Part shown: positions 49,713-59,738 of the stretch, piece after piece
Layout: each line of letters starts with the position of its first letter
Numbering within the stretch: the stretch's first letter is position 1
DNA from: Rubripirellula lacrimiformis
GTDB taxonomy: Bacteria; Planctomycetota; Planctomycetia; Pirellulales; Pirellulaceae
Direction: 5' to 3'
Assembly (NCBI RefSeq): GCF_007741535.1
Contig: NZ_CP036525.1
Location: 2,108,001-2,172,000 of the forward strand
Length of the DNA: 64,000 nucleotides
Notes under the pieces: generated by a model
What the model saw: only the letters and a program-made list of their open reading frames with translations
Databases searched by the model: none
What the model was told of the DNA's origin: nothing
Position numbers and translations under genes: made by a program

Positions 49713-51566
49713 ATGCATGAACGAATCATGGTTGCGTATTTGGCGGTCCGTAGTGGTCCTGAAAAGGGAAAGCAATTTCCACTGGACCGATCACGGCCGA
49801 TGCACATTGGACGCGGCGCGTCCTGCGAGATCATGCTTAGCGATCCGATCAGTTCGCGGTTCCATGCGGTGGTTTATTTCGAAGATGGCAACTGGCATCT
49901 GCGTGACACCAGCAGCCGCAACGGCACCCAGGTCAATGGTCAAAAGGCTGATCACGCACGGCTGTTGGACGAAACCGTGATTTCGATCGGCACCACGGAC
50001 ATGCAGTTGGTCGAGCCCCAATTCGAGTCCAACGACGATGCGATGCACACGCAAACTTTGGTCGATGAGTTTCCGGCCACAGGGAGCTGGCGAAACGAGT
50101 TCGACGATCCGGTGGCCAGCGTCGCCAAAGCTGGGCACCTGATCGATCTGTATTCGTTAAGCCTGACTTTGTTGAAAAGTGAACATACCGACGAGGTCAT
50201 CGAAATCGTATTGGAACTACTGTCCGACCGAACGTCGTCGGATGCTGTTGCCATTTCGTTTGATGCTGGCGAAGGAAAACTGAAAGTCCTGCGTGTCTTG
50301 CCGCAGGAAAAATCAAAAGTCGTTGCGATCAATCGGGCGATCGCGAAACGTGTGGTTCGTGATCGCGAATGCATTTGGATCAAGCGTGAACTGGATACCG
50401 ACGGATCGGTGAATGATCTAGATCTGGCCAAAGCCAAACAGCCTTGGGCGGACGCGATTTACGTTCCGCTGGATAACGACGACAACCGTTACGGGGTGTT
50501 GCACCTGTACCGGCAGACGTCGACGTTCGAAGAAAAACACTTCGAACTGGCGACGGCGGCGGGGCGTCTGTTGGCCGTTGGCCTGTCGCGGGCGTTTGCG
50601 AACGATTCGTTGCGAGCCGAACGACAGCGAATCGCGGATCGCAACGCGGACTCGGACGAATTCATCGGCAGCAGTCCGACAATGCTGAAATTGAAGGCCA
50701 AGATCGAACGCGTTGGCAAAGCAAACGGGTCGGTTTTGATTCGTGGGGAAAGTGGTGCCGGAAAGGAACTGGTCGCTCGTGCGGTGCATCGATCGAGCCA
50801 ACGGGCCAAACGGCCGATGTTGACCGTCAACTGTGCTGCGATCCCAAGTGAGTTGATCGAAAGTCAGCTGTTTGGGCACAAGAAAGGTGCGTTCACCGGG
50901 GCAGATGCGGATCACACCGGATGGTTTCAACAGTCGCACACCGGGACATTGTTTCTGGACGAAATTGGCGAACTGACCTTAGAGGGGCAAGCCAAGTTGC
51001 TGCGGATTCTAGAAGGGCATCCGTTTCTGCCGGTCGGGGCAACCGAGGAAGTCTTGGTGGACGTGCGGGTGCTTGCGGCGACCAATCGCGATCTGGCCGA
51101 ATTTGTAAGAGAGAAGAAGTTTCGCGAAGATCTGTTTTATCGGCTCAGTGTGTTCGAGTTGGTGGTGCCACCGCTTCGTGATCGGGGCGATGACTTGGAT
51201 CATTTGATCGACCATTTTCTAGACCACTTTCGCCGACAACATGGACGCAGTGGGTTGGTGCTGTCGGATCCTGCCAGAGTTCGGCTGCGTGAATACGCTT
51301 GGCCCGGAAACGTGCGGCAACTTAGAAACGTGATCGACAGCGCCGTCGTGATGGCGGATGACCCGTCGATCAACGTGGATGATTTGGGCCTTCGTGACGC
51401 GGGGTTGAGCCAACTCGATACGCTGCGGATTGACGAGTGGGAACGCAGGTTGATTCGCAAAGCACTCGGTCGCACCGACGGCAGCGTGCCCGATGCGGCC
51501 CGGTTGCTAGGGATCAGCCGCGCGACGGCGTACCGGAAAATTGCCGAATACGAAATCGAGCGTTAG
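49713..51566 (+). CDS. Sigma-54-dependent activator with FHA and GAF domains
   Basis: This 617-residue enhancer-binding protein has an N-terminal FHA domain (about 28-85: HIGRGASCEIML, SSRFHAV, SSRNGTQVNG), which reads phosphothreonine signals. A GAF-like domain follows near 145-295, then a AAA+ core. The core has Walker A GESGAGKEL near 343, the sigma-54-contacting GAFTGA near 393, and LFLDEIGEL for Walker B. The C-terminus is a Fis-type helix-turn-helix (DAARLLGISRATAYRKI). An FHA input implies control by a Ser/Thr kinase, common in planctomycetes. The GT1 gene starts 2 bp downstream, so they form an operon. ATG 49728 is an alternative start. Confidence 0.92.
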   Translation: MHERIMVAYLAVRSGPEKGKQFPLDRSRPMHIGRGASCEIMLSDPISSRFHAVVYFEDGNWHLRDTSSRNGTQVNGQKADHARLLDETVISIGTTDMQLVEPQFESNDDAMHTQTLVDEFPATGSWRNEFDDPVASVAKAGHLIDLYSLSLTLLKSEHTDEVIEIVLELLSDRTSSDAVAISFDAGEGKLKVLRVLPQEKSKVVAINRAIAKRVVRDRECIWIKRELDTDGSVNDLDLAKAKQPWADAIYVPLDNDDNRYGVLHLYRQTSTFEEKHFELATAAGRLLAVGLSRAFANDSLRAERQRIADRNADSDEFIGSSPTMLKLKAKIERVGKANGSVLIRGESGAGKELVARAVHRSSQRAKRPMLTVNCAAIPSELIESQLFGHKKGAFTGADADHTGWFQQSHTGTLFLDEIGELTLEGQAKLLRILEGHPFLPVGATEEVLVDVRVLAATNRDLAEFVREKKFREDLFYRLSVFELVVPPLRDRGDDLDHLIDHFLDHFRRQHGRSGLVLSDPARVRLREYAWPGNVRQLRNVIDSAVVMADDPSINVDDLGLRDAGLSQLDTLRIDEWERRLIRKALGRTDGSVPDAARLLGISRATAYRKIAEYEIER

Positions 51567-51568
51567 TC

Positions 51569-52825
51569 ATGCGAGCCATCCTTTCGGCGCCAGGGTCACG
51601 TGGCGATGTCAATCCGATGGTGGCCATCGGCCGGGCGCTCAAGCAGCGCGGGATGGACGTGATCATTTCGTTGGCAGAACCGTACGCACCGGTCGCCGAA
51701 GCTGCTGGTCTGACAGCCGTGCCAATCATCACAACGGCACGATTTGAACATCTGCTTGGCGACGCCAATGTGTGGAAGCCGGTCCGAGGTGCCAGAGCGA
51801 TCTTTCGCGAAGTCGCAGGGAATTTCCTGACCAAACATTTCGATGTCATCCGTCAAAACCATATCGCCGGCCAAACGGTCCTGGTGTCGCACCCTCTGGA
51901 TCTGGCATCACGCGTGCATCGCGATTGGGACCCCGCCACGCCGTTGGTGGACGTGCATTTGGCACCATCGATGCTTCGCACTTTGGATGATCCGCCGCGG
52001 ATGACACCGTGGGCGATTGAACATTTCGGGCCACAGTGGTTGTTGCGAGCGGCGTACTGGGCCGCGGATCGGTTCGTGATCGATCCGGTCATCGCTGGGC
52101 GTGTGAACCAGATGCGGAAAGACCTTCGCTTGGCGCCGGTCACCCGATTGATCGACCAGTGGTGGCTGTCGCCCGATCGTATCCTAGCGATGTACCCCGA
52201 TTGGTATGCCGCGGCGACCAAGTCGTTTGGTCCACGTCTGATGCATTGTGGTTTTCCGCTCGACGACGCCGTCGTTGATTCCGCCGCCGATCGCACTGCT
52301 CAGGTTCTACCCAGCGATCGGCCGATCGTGTTCACCGCTGGTACGGCGCACCAGCATTGCCGCGAATTCTTTGCCGATGCGGTTGCCGCATGCCTGGCGA
52401 TCGACCGGCCCGGCTGGCTGGTTTCGTCGTACCCCGGCAACTTTCCGGACCAACTTCCGCCATCGATCCAGGCGCACAGTTACGTTTCGTTCGGGGAATT
52501 GTTCCCGCACGCCTCGGCGGTGGTCCACCACGGCGGGATTGGAACCACGTCACAGGCCTTGGCCGCGGGCGTGCCGCAATTGATTCAGCCGATGGCGTTT
52601 GACCAGTTCGACAACACGAATCGCGTTCAGCGGTTAAACTGTGGTCGTTGGTTGCGTCGTCCTCGCCATTTGGCCGCCGCTCTGCAACAGTTGCTAGACG
52701 ACGAATCGATTCAACGATCCTGTCGCTTGGTTGCCGATTCGATGGAACGAGGATCGCCCACAGTGGCGGCTTGTGAAATCCATCGGCTGTTGTGTTCGAC
52801 GGGTTCCGATGGGCGATTGAAATGA
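51569..52825 (+). CDS. GT1-family glycosyltransferase (MGT/YjiC type)
   Basis: This 418-residue GT-B enzyme transfers a sugar from a nucleotide sugar to a small or lipid acceptor. The N-terminal Rossmann half begins MRAILSAPGSRGDVNPMV with the family's acceptor-binding Gly/Asp pattern. The C-terminal donor site is ASAVVHHGGIGTTSQAL, followed by GVPQLIQPMAFDQFDNTNRV, as in macrolide, sterol and flavonoid glycosyltransferases. ATG 51569 lies 2 bp after the activator's stop; the longer frame overlaps that gene and has no homology. Possible acceptors include a product of the nearby type III PKS (inference) or a sterol- or hopanoid-like lipid. Confidence 0.88.
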   Translation: MRAILSAPGSRGDVNPMVAIGRALKQRGMDVIISLAEPYAPVAEAAGLTAVPIITTARFEHLLGDANVWKPVRGARAIFREVAGNFLTKHFDVIRQNHIAGQTVLVSHPLDLASRVHRDWDPATPLVDVHLAPSMLRTLDDPPRMTPWAIEHFGPQWLLRAAYWAADRFVIDPVIAGRVNQMRKDLRLAPVTRLIDQWWLSPDRILAMYPDWYAAATKSFGPRLMHCGFPLDDAVVDSAADRTAQVLPSDRPIVFTAGTAHQHCREFFADAVAACLAIDRPGWLVSSYPGNFPDQLPPSIQAHSYVSFGELFPHASAVVHHGGIGTTSQALAAGVPQLIQPMAFDQFDNTNRVQRLNCGRWLRRPRHLAAALQQLLDDESIQRSCRLVADSMERGSPTVAACEIHRLLCSTGSDGRLK

Positions 52826-52863
52826 TCGTGGAACGTTCGATGTCGACTGCCAACTCCTACCTA

Positions 52864-52891
52864 CCCTCCACCCTCCACCCTCCACCCTCCA
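52864..52891. repeat. 7-bp tandem repeat, four copies
   Basis: CCCTCCA is repeated exactly four times (28 bp) in the 79-bp gap between the glycosyltransferase and sulfatase genes, ending 14 bp before the sulfatase ATG. Length changes here could alter the leader of the sulfatase gene. Confidence 0.9.
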
Positions 52892-52904
52892 TTGCCCCAA
52901 TCAG

Positions 52905-54479
52905 ATGGTCATGTCGCATATTTTACGTTTGGCTAGTGTTGCGCTGCTAGCGATCGCGGCCGGCGATGCCTTTGCTGTGGCGCCGAATCGTCCCAACGTG
53001 GTCTTCATCTTGGTGGACGACTTGGGGATGCACGATCTATCGATCGAAGGCAGCCAGTTTTATCAGACACCCAACGTTGACCAGTTGGCGCGCGGTGGGA
53101 TGCGGTTTACCCAAGGCTATGCGAACTGCCGTGTGTGCAGCCCATCGCGAGCCAGCATCCAGCTTGGGAAATTCACGGCCCGTCACGGCATCACCCAGTG
53201 GATTGGCGCGGCGTCCGGAAAGGCCTGGGATCGCGACGATCGATTGTTGCCAGCCGAATATCGACATGATCTCCCCTCGGAAGATGTCGGCCTTGCCGAA
53301 GCGATGCAGGAAGGTGGCTACCAGACCTTCTTTGCTGGGAAGTGGCACCTTGGCGGCGACGGATCGTTACCCACCGATCACGGGTTTGACATCAACGTCG
53401 GTGGCCACCACCGCGGCAGCCCACCCGGTGGCTATTTTTCGCCCTACAAGAATCCGGAAATGGAAGACGGCCCCGACGGTGAATCGTTGACGCTGCGGTT
53501 AGCCGACGAAACATCCAAGTTCATCCAAACTCACAAAGACAAACCTTTCTTTGCAATGTTGTCGTTCTACACCGTTCATGGACCTGTCCAGACGACGAAC
53601 GAATTGTGGAAGAAATATCAGGCCAGTGCACCGGAGTTGCCCGAAGGCGCGTCGCGATTCAAAGTGGACCGCACGCTTCCCGTTCGCCAAGTCCAAGATC
53701 ATCCCATCTATGCCGGCATGATTGAAACGATGGATACCGCAGTCGGCCGCGTGATGAAGACGTTGGACGACTTGGGACTAGCCGACAACACGATCGTGAT
53801 TTTCACCAGCGACAACGGCGGTGTTTCGTCGGGCGATGCGTTTTCGACCAGCAATTTGCCGCTTCGCGGTGGCAAGGGGCGACAGTGGGAAGGTGGGATT
53901 CGCGAACCCTATTACATTCGCTATCCCGGAAAAGTTCCAGCGAATTCGACCTGTGATACCCCCGTCACCGGCGCTGACTTTTACCCCACGCTGCTGGACT
54001 TGTGTGGATTGCCCGCACGGCCCGAACAACATGTCGATGGCGTCAGCTTGGTGCCTTGCCTGGACGGTGGTGATCTGGATGCTCGGCCGCTGTACTGGCA
54101 CTATCCCCACTACGACAACCAAGGGGGCGAACCGAGTTCGCTTTACCGCGAAGGAAAGTGGAAACTGATCCACTATTACGAAGATGGTCGCAACGAACTG
54201 TATGACCTGTCGGTTGATCCGGCCGAACAAAGTGATCTGTCACTGACACTGCCTGTCCGCACCAAACGGATGGCCGCTGAATTGGACCAATGGCTGCGCT
54301 CGGTGGATGCGAAGTTCCCCGAGCCCGACCCACGCTACGATCCGGTACGCGGCGAGGCCAAATTCCAGCGGATTCATACCAAGGTCAAGCAACGACTTGA
54401 AGACGAGCATGCTAAGATGCTGCAGCCTGATTGGCAGCCCAATGCCGATTGGTGGGGCAGCCGAATTACCAAAGATTGA
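52905..54479 (+). CDS. Exported sulfatase (arylsulfatase A family)
   Basis: This 524-residue formylglycine-dependent sulfatase has a signal peptide (residues 1-25, ending GDAFAVA) and the N-terminal metal site PNVVFILVDDLG (Asp38/39). The activation motif is CSPSRAS, with Cys78 converted to formylglycine, followed by GKWHLGG and TSDNGG for the remaining ligands. It hydrolyses sulfate esters, in planctomycetes typically on algal polysaccharides. The Tat-exported Gfo/Idh/MocA oxidoreductase gene lies 51 bp downstream, suggesting an operon for sulfated-sugar use. A four-copy heptamer repeat sits just before the start codon. Confidence 0.95.
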   Translation: MVMSHILRLASVALLAIAAGDAFAVAPNRPNVVFILVDDLGMHDLSIEGSQFYQTPNVDQLARGGMRFTQGYANCRVCSPSRASIQLGKFTARHGITQWIGAASGKAWDRDDRLLPAEYRHDLPSEDVGLAEAMQEGGYQTFFAGKWHLGGDGSLPTDHGFDINVGGHHRGSPPGGYFSPYKNPEMEDGPDGESLTLRLADETSKFIQTHKDKPFFAMLSFYTVHGPVQTTNELWKKYQASAPELPEGASRFKVDRTLPVRQVQDHPIYAGMIETMDTAVGRVMKTLDDLGLADNTIVIFTSDNGGVSSGDAFSTSNLPLRGGKGRQWEGGIREPYYIRYPGKVPANSTCDTPVTGADFYPTLLDLCGLPARPEQHVDGVSLVPCLDGGDLDARPLYWHYPHYDNQGGEPSSLYREGKWKLIHYYEDGRNELYDLSVDPAEQSDLSLTLPVRTKRMAAELDQWLRSVDAKFPEPDPRYDPVRGEAKFQRIHTKVKQRLEDEHAKMLQPDWQPNADWWGSRITKD

Positions 54480-54530
54480 ATCCAACTCTGTTCACACCTC
54501 TGACACGAATCTCTACATCGGAATAATCAC

Positions 54531-55862
54531 ATGAATCATCGTTCTGTTTCTTCCGCGGCACTTGATCGTCGGCGTTTCCTTCAATCGACGACCGCGACGG
54601 CGGCGGCCGCTTCGGTGGCAGGTGGATTTTGGACCGAAACCAGCGCCCAAGGCACCAATTCGGCCAACCAAAAACTAAAGATCCTTTGCATCGGTACGGC
54701 CAATCGTGCGGCCGAAGATATCAAGGGAGTCCAGGGCGAAGACATCGTCGGTATGTGTGATGTCGATAGCAATTACTTGGACCGCGCGGCTGCGAAATTC
54801 AGTGGTGTGAAAAAGTACGCTGACTATCGCGAAATGTATGCCGCCGAAGCGGATCGTGTAGATGCGGTCGTGATCGGTACGTCCGACCATCATCACGCAC
54901 CGGCAACGATGCGAGCCATCAACGCCGGGCTACACGTCTACTGCGAAAAACCGTTGACGCACACGGTGGCCGAAGCCCGCATGATCGCCGAAGCGGCCAA
55001 GGCCAAGGGCGTCGCGACTCAGATGGGCACTCAGATTCACGCCACTAACAACTACCGACGCGTGGTCGAAATCGTTCAAAGTGGCGCCATCGGTGACGTT
55101 GGCGAAGTGCACGTTTGGGTCGGCAAAGGTTGGGGCGGTGGCGACCGACCTGACAAAGCCGATCCGGTACCAGAACACTTGAACTGGGACCTATGGCTAG
55201 GTCCAGCGCCAGAACGTCCTTATGCCAGCGGACGTTACCACCCGGCACAATGGCGTCGTTGGTGGGATTTCGGACAAGGAACGCTCGGCGACATGGGTTG
55301 CCACTACATGGACCTTCCGTTCTGGGCATTGGGGCTGCGGCATCCGATTTCTTGCGAAGCCGAAGGTCCGGAACTGAATCCCGAAACCTGCCCGCTGGGA
55401 TTGACGGTGAAGTACAAGTTCCCGTCCCTGGATGGCCGGCCAGCGGTTGATTTGACGTGGTACGACGGTGACCGTTGCCCACGCGAAGTTGCTGGTGAAC
55501 GAGTGCCCGGCAGTGGCGTCATGTTCGTCGGTAGCGAAGGGAATCTGTTCGCAAGTTATTCGAACTACAAGCTGTTCCCACGCGAAAAGTTTGCGGACTT
55601 CACACCGCCCGCCGAGTCGATCCCAAATTCGATCGGTCACCATGCCGAGTGGATTGCCGCCTGCAAAGATGGTTCGCCGACGACCTGTAACTTTGACTAT
55701 TCCGGCGCGTTGACTGAATCGGTCCTGTTGGGCAACGTGGCCTATCGCACCGGCAAACAACTCGATTGGGATGCCGCCGCCTTGAAGGCAACCAATTGCC
55801 CCGAAGCGGACGCGTTCATTCGCAAAGAATATCGCAAGGGCTGGGAAGTCGAAGCTGTCTAA
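54531..55862 (+). CDS. Tat-exported Gfo/Idh/MocA-family oxidoreductase
   Basis: This 443-residue NAD(P)-dependent sugar or inositol oxidoreductase has a twin-arginine signal (LDRRRFLQSTTATAAAASVAGG) and a Rossmann domain opening KILCIGTANRA. It has the family Lys-Pro (CEKPLTHTVAEARM) and a C-terminal substrate domain with HYMDLPFWALGLRHP. Export with a bound nucleotide cofactor needs folded transport, in line with the Tat signal. These proteins are greatly expanded in planctomycetes and their substrates are mostly unknown. It follows the sulfatase gene by 51 bp. Confidence 0.93.
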   Translation: MNHRSVSSAALDRRRFLQSTTATAAAASVAGGFWTETSAQGTNSANQKLKILCIGTANRAAEDIKGVQGEDIVGMCDVDSNYLDRAAAKFSGVKKYADYREMYAAEADRVDAVVIGTSDHHHAPATMRAINAGLHVYCEKPLTHTVAEARMIAEAAKAKGVATQMGTQIHATNNYRRVVEIVQSGAIGDVGEVHVWVGKGWGGGDRPDKADPVPEHLNWDLWLGPAPERPYASGRYHPAQWRRWWDFGQGTLGDMGCHYMDLPFWALGLRHPISCEAEGPELNPETCPLGLTVKYKFPSLDGRPAVDLTWYDGDRCPREVAGERVPGSGVMFVGSEGNLFASYSNYKLFPREKFADFTPPAESIPNSIGHHAEWIAACKDGSPTTCNFDYSGALTESVLLGNVAYRTGKQLDWDAAALKATNCPEADAFIRKEYRKGWEVEAV

Positions 55863-55986
55863 AGTACCGGTTGGAAATCACTTCGCTCTCCCCGCCCGCG
55901 GGGAGAGCGTGTTTCCAAGCGATCACTGATGGCTTGGTTTTCGATCCTGTTGAAGATCCCCCAAATCCTGCTACGGAGTATCCGCG

Positions 55987-57036
55987 TTGTTACGTAAAGT
56001 CCTATTGGCTGCGGCCTGCTATGCATCGGTCGGCTGTACCCCTTCGGCTCCCGCGCCCAACGCAGAGTCCGATACCAAGCAAGCTGCCACCACGCCGGCG
56101 GTCGCTGCAAAAACGGTTGCCGATGATCCGGCAGCGGTCGAATCGATCACGGCGATCACTGACAAAATTCGACGCAATTCGGCCGGTGCGATCATCGGAT
56201 TGGATTTTCGCGAAACGAGTGTCAGCGATGACGACTTGGTTGCGGTCGGAAAATTCGCGGCCTTGGAACAATTGGACCTTCGGGAATGCGCGATCAGCGA
56301 CGCCGGTCTGGCGCATCTGGTTTCTTTGCCCAAGTTGAAAGCGCTGCGTCTATCAGGGAAAAGCGGCGATTGCAGCGTCAGCGATGATGGCATGCAACAC
56401 GTCGCTAATCTTGCCAGCCTGAAACTCCTAGCGCTCGATTACCTGTGGGTCAGCGAAATCGGTTTGGCGGATCTGAAAGGGCTGGGAAACCTACAAGAAC
56501 TGTACATGGCCGAAACCACAATCGGCGATGAAGCGATCGCGGTGATGGCGAACTTTCCCAAGTTGAAAAAGTTGCGATTGGCTCGCACTCAGATCGGCGC
56601 CGATGGCATTGCGGCGCTTCCGCAGTTGAAAAACTTGGTGGACCTGGACCTCAGCGAATGTGCCCAGATTTCCGACACCGCAATGGAACCCGTCGGTCAA
56701 TTGACCAGTCTTCAGAAGCTGAATCTGTGGCGAGTCAACCTAACCGATGATGGGATCAAGCCACTGGCCAACCTTGCCAACCTGGAATCATTGAACCTTG
56801 ACAACACTCGGCTAAGCGATGATGGCTTGTCGGCGCTTAGCGGGCTGACCAAGTTGACGTTTTTGCACCTAGGGTCAACCTCCATCACCGATGCTGGGTT
56901 GGTGAATCTGTACCCGTTAACGGCGCTCAAAGATTTGATCGTGACGCGTACCGCCGTTACTCGCGAAGGCGTCGATGAACTGGCGAAAACGTTGCCCAAC
57001 ACGAAAGTTCAACTGCTGTATCTTGGCGATCAGTAG
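55987..57036 (+). CDS. Leucine-rich-repeat lipoprotein
   Basis: This 349-residue protein starts at TTG 55987 with GGAG eight bases upstream. It has a lipobox (AACYASVGCTP, Cys about 17) followed by an Ala/Pro/Thr linker. From about 65 to the end it has around ten LRRs of the cysteine-containing/RNI type, for example LEQLDLRECAISDAGLAHLV and LESLNLDNTRLSDDGLSAL. Such horseshoes bind proteins or polymers at the cell surface. The next gene starts 1 bp after its stop codon. Confidence 0.9.
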   Translation: MLRKVLLAAACYASVGCTPSAPAPNAESDTKQAATTPAVAAKTVADDPAAVESITAITDKIRRNSAGAIIGLDFRETSVSDDDLVAVGKFAALEQLDLRECAISDAGLAHLVSLPKLKALRLSGKSGDCSVSDDGMQHVANLASLKLLALDYLWVSEIGLADLKGLGNLQELYMAETTIGDEAIAVMANFPKLKKLRLARTQIGADGIAALPQLKNLVDLDLSECAQISDTAMEPVGQLTSLQKLNLWRVNLTDDGIKPLANLANLESLNLDNTRLSDDGLSALSGLTKLTFLHLGSTSITDAGLVNLYPLTALKDLIVTRTAVTREGVDELAKTLPNTKVQLLYLGDQ

Positions 57037-57037
57037 C

Positions 57038-57718
57038 GTGGACGCGTCGACCAACGCAGCGACGAAACGATCCATCAATGGCCAAGTGGGGTTGGTCGTT
57101 TTGACGGGAATCATGGCGTTGGTTTCCTGTTGGGATGCACCCTTCCCCGCCGAGCTGAAACTGCAACATATTCCGACGGTCGTCATCCTGTTGTTGATGA
57201 CTTGGTCGACGTTTGCGTGCCGGTTTTCGATGGCGTCGTTTGTTTGTGTGGCCGTGTTTCTGTGGTTGCATATTGTCGGGGCTAGGTGGATCTATTCGTT
57301 CGTTCCTTATGACGATTGGTCCCAATCGGTTTCGGGATCCAGTTTGTCGCAGCGTTTCGATTGGCGCCGCAATCACTATGACCGTTTGGTGCACTTTGCA
57401 TCGGGGATATTGATCGCGGTACCGGCGGCGGAATGTCTGCAGCGTTGGGGCGGGATGCGTCCCTTGGGTGCCGCGATTGTCAGCATCGCAATCGTGGTGG
57501 CGATCGGTGCTGTGTACGAAATCTTGGAATGGCAGATCGCAACCTTCTTTGCGCCGGCCGTGGCAGAGGCCTACAACGGTCAACAAGGCGATGTTTGGGA
57601 TCCCCAGAAAGACATGGCGCTGGCCTGGTTCGGGGCAACGATATCGGCTGGGTTGCTGTTTCGCTATCGCTTTGAATCAGCCGCCGGTGGCTCCGTCGTC
57701 GATTCCGTCACGGATTAG
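57038..57718 (+). CDS. DUF2238 (YjdF-type) membrane protein
   Basis: This membrane protein of about 226 residues has six or so hydrophobic segments and the DUF2238 pattern. Signs are ARWIYSFVPYDDW, RRNHYDRLVHFASGIL, VYEILEWQIA and QQGDVWDPQKDMALAWFG, with conserved Asp, His and Glu that could bind metal or lipid. The function is unestablished. The GTG at 57038 is the first good start after the LRR gene stop (57036), which suggests an operon. A longer frame inside the LRR gene has no homology. Confidence 0.85.
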   Translation: MDASTNAATKRSINGQVGLVVLTGIMALVSCWDAPFPAELKLQHIPTVVILLLMTWSTFACRFSMASFVCVAVFLWLHIVGARWIYSFVPYDDWSQSVSGSSLSQRFDWRRNHYDRLVHFASGILIAVPAAECLQRWGGMRPLGAAIVSIAIVVAIGAVYEILEWQIATFFAPAVAEAYNGQQGDVWDPQKDMALAWFGATISAGLLFRYRFESAAGGSVVDSVTD

Positions 57719-57726
57719 GCCAAACG

Positions 57727-58911
57727 TTAGTCATTTGATTTCCAGCGGGATGGGTTTTGGTACCACACGACGTTTTTGCTTCCACGTCCGGCGACCAGTA
57801 GGTCAAGATCGCCATCAAGGTCCATGTCCACCGCGCGGATGTCATAGGATTCCTGGTCGGTGCCCACGATGTGGCGTGTGAAGTGGCCTTCGCCATCGTT
57901 TTCGTACCAGGCAGCGATCTTGTCACCAAAGGCACAGGTGGCCGCGTCGACGTCGCCATCGGCGTCCATGTCGATGGCGACCAGGGCGTGCGGTTCCTTG
58001 ATCGATGGATCGATGTCGTGCCGGGTCCAATGGGGGCCTTCGAACCAGACGATGCCCCGGCCGTGACCGCGTGACGCGATGAAGTCCACCTTTCCGTCCG
58101 CGTTGACGTCGGCGGGGTGGATGTTGGTGGCGCCGGGTTCCTGATCGCTGATCATTTGTTTGGTCCAGGTATCGGTTGGATTTGATGGTGCACGCCACCA
58201 AGCGAAGTATTCGCCGGTCGACGTGGATTGGGGGCCACCTTTGGCGCCGGTCGCAGCGTCTAGATGGCCGTCACCGTCGACGTCGCCCACGCCGATGTAG
58301 TGCGTCAGCCCAGGGGCATCGCCGTCGGCGAATATTTGGGGCGTCCATCGCGGGGCCGAACTGGGATTGCTGGGAATTGCAAACCATGCCAGCGATTCGG
58401 CGTGCGGAGCCGTCGGTTGGGCGCTGGTCGCAAGCAGTTCCATTTTTCCGTTGCCTACCACATCGCCTTTCATCAGCCCGTGGATCCCGTGGACGGTGTC
58501 GTCGATCAGTCGTTTGGTCCAACGCATCGATTCCCCCTTGGTTGGCTGTTCAAGCCAGACGATCTGGCCCGGGTTGTACTGGGCGCCGATGTAATCCAGG
58601 TCGCCATCACCGTCGATGTCAAAGCATTCGCTGTGAATGTAAGTTTTCCCACCCGGATGTTCATCCAACAGAACTTCCGTCCAGTCGGGTGCAACGAACA
58701 GCCGAGTGGTGTTGCCGCTGTCGGCGATGACATCGGGCAACCCGTCACCGGTAAAGTCACCCGCCACCGCGGTCATCGTATGCAGTCCTTGGTGGACGAC
58801 ATGTTTCGTCCACTGGGGGGCCGCTGTGGGGGCGGCGGGCGATTGGCCCGTCGCGTGGTGAAGGTTCCATCCGACTGTGATCAGGGCTGTGGCCAGTGCA
58901 ATTCGTTTCAT
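57727..58911 (-). CDS. Secreted FG-GAP/VCBS-repeat protein
   Basis: This protein of about 394 residues has a signal peptide (KRIALATALITVGWNLHHATG) and a seven-bladed FG-GAP/VCBS beta-propeller. Several blades carry calcium-loop motifs such as DIDGDGDLDYIGA, GDVDGDGHLDAATG, DVNADGKVDFIAS and DMDLDGDLDLLVAG. Such propellers bind calcium and ligands or cell-surface partners. ATG 58911 gives the signal peptide; the longer frame upstream is non-homologous. It is convergent with the DUF2238 gene (8-bp gap between the stops). Confidence 0.9.
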   Translation of the reverse strand: MKRIALATALITVGWNLHHATGQSPAAPTAAPQWTKHVVHQGLHTMTAVAGDFTGDGLPDVIADSGNTTRLFVAPDWTEVLLDEHPGGKTYIHSECFDIDGDGDLDYIGAQYNPGQIVWLEQPTKGESMRWTKRLIDDTVHGIHGLMKGDVVGNGKMELLATSAQPTAPHAESLAWFAIPSNPSSAPRWTPQIFADGDAPGLTHYIGVGDVDGDGHLDAATGAKGGPQSTSTGEYFAWWRAPSNPTDTWTKQMISDQEPGATNIHPADVNADGKVDFIASRGHGRGIVWFEGPHWTRHDIDPSIKEPHALVAIDMDADGDVDAATCAFGDKIAAWYENDGEGHFTRHIVGTDQESYDIRAVDMDLDGDLDLLVAGRGSKNVVWYQNPSRWKSND

Positions 58912-59082
58912 GATGCGATTTCGTTTTGGGAGGCTGGCAGGTGATTCTGTAAGGTTGAAGCACCCTGATTGCCGACAAGGAACCGATGCCGTGTGACTTT
59001 GGTTAGCACTGTAGCATTGGAAAGTTCGGTGGCGTTGGTTCAGAAACGTCCTATCCACAGGCGAGTTGGCGGATCTGCGATC

Positions 59083-59691
59083 ATGGCAAAACTGTTCTTT
59101 TACTATTCGACGATGAATGCCGGCAAGTCAACGATCCTGCTGCAGGCTAGTTACAACTATCGCGAACGTGGAATGAACACGTTGGTGCTGGCGCCAGAGA
59201 TCGACAATCGGTCAGGCGTGGGCAAGGTCGCATCACGGATCGGCATCTCTGCCGAAGCCGAAATTTTCGACACGGCGGACAACCTGTTTATCGTAGTCGA
59301 CCAGCGACTGGCGCGAGAACCGATTCATTGCGTGCTGGTGGACGAAGCCCAGTTTCTGACCAAAAAACAAGTGCATCAGTTGAGTGATGTTTGCGACCAG
59401 TTGGACATCCCGGTGCTGACCTACGGGCTGCGGACCGACTTTCAGGGCAATCTGTTCGAGGGCAGCGACGCACTGCTCGCTTGGGCCGACACGTTGACCG
59501 AGATCAAAACGATCTGTCACTGCGGCAGCAAAGCCACCATGGTGCTGCGTTTGGACGATGCCGGTCGGGTCGTCAAAGAGGGACATCAGGTGCAGATCGG
59601 CGGCAACGAACGGTACGTGCCGGTGTGCCGCAAACACTTCAAAGATGGGCTGGCCCAGGGCGGCGACCGACAGTTGCCGCTGCTGGATTGA
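59083..59691 (+). CDS. tdk: Thymidine kinase
   Basis: This 202-residue type II thymidine kinase salvages thymidine to dTMP. The P-loop is STMNAGKST (about 9-17), the catalytic Glu89 is in DEAQFL, and the zinc site uses Cys145, Cys147 (CHCGSKA), Cys182 and His185 (VCRKH). The lasso segment with [10 protein letters not shown] matches the family. ATG 59083 starts the homology directly. It is a stand-alone gene divergent from the FG-GAP gene. Confidence 0.95.
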   Translation: MAKLFFYYSTMNAGKSTILLQASYNYRERGMNTLVLAPEIDNRSGVGKVASRIGISAEAEIFDTADNLFIVVDQRLAREPIHCVLVDEAQFLTKKQVHQLSDVCDQLDIPVLTYGLRTDFQGNLFEGSDALLAWADTLTEIKTICHCGSKATMVLRLDDAGRVVKEGHQVQIGGNERYVPVCRKHFKDGLAQGGDRQLPLLD

Positions 59692-59738
59692 TCCGCAGCG
59701 GTGGAGTGCTGCACCGCTGCGGATTGCGTGTCCGAATT

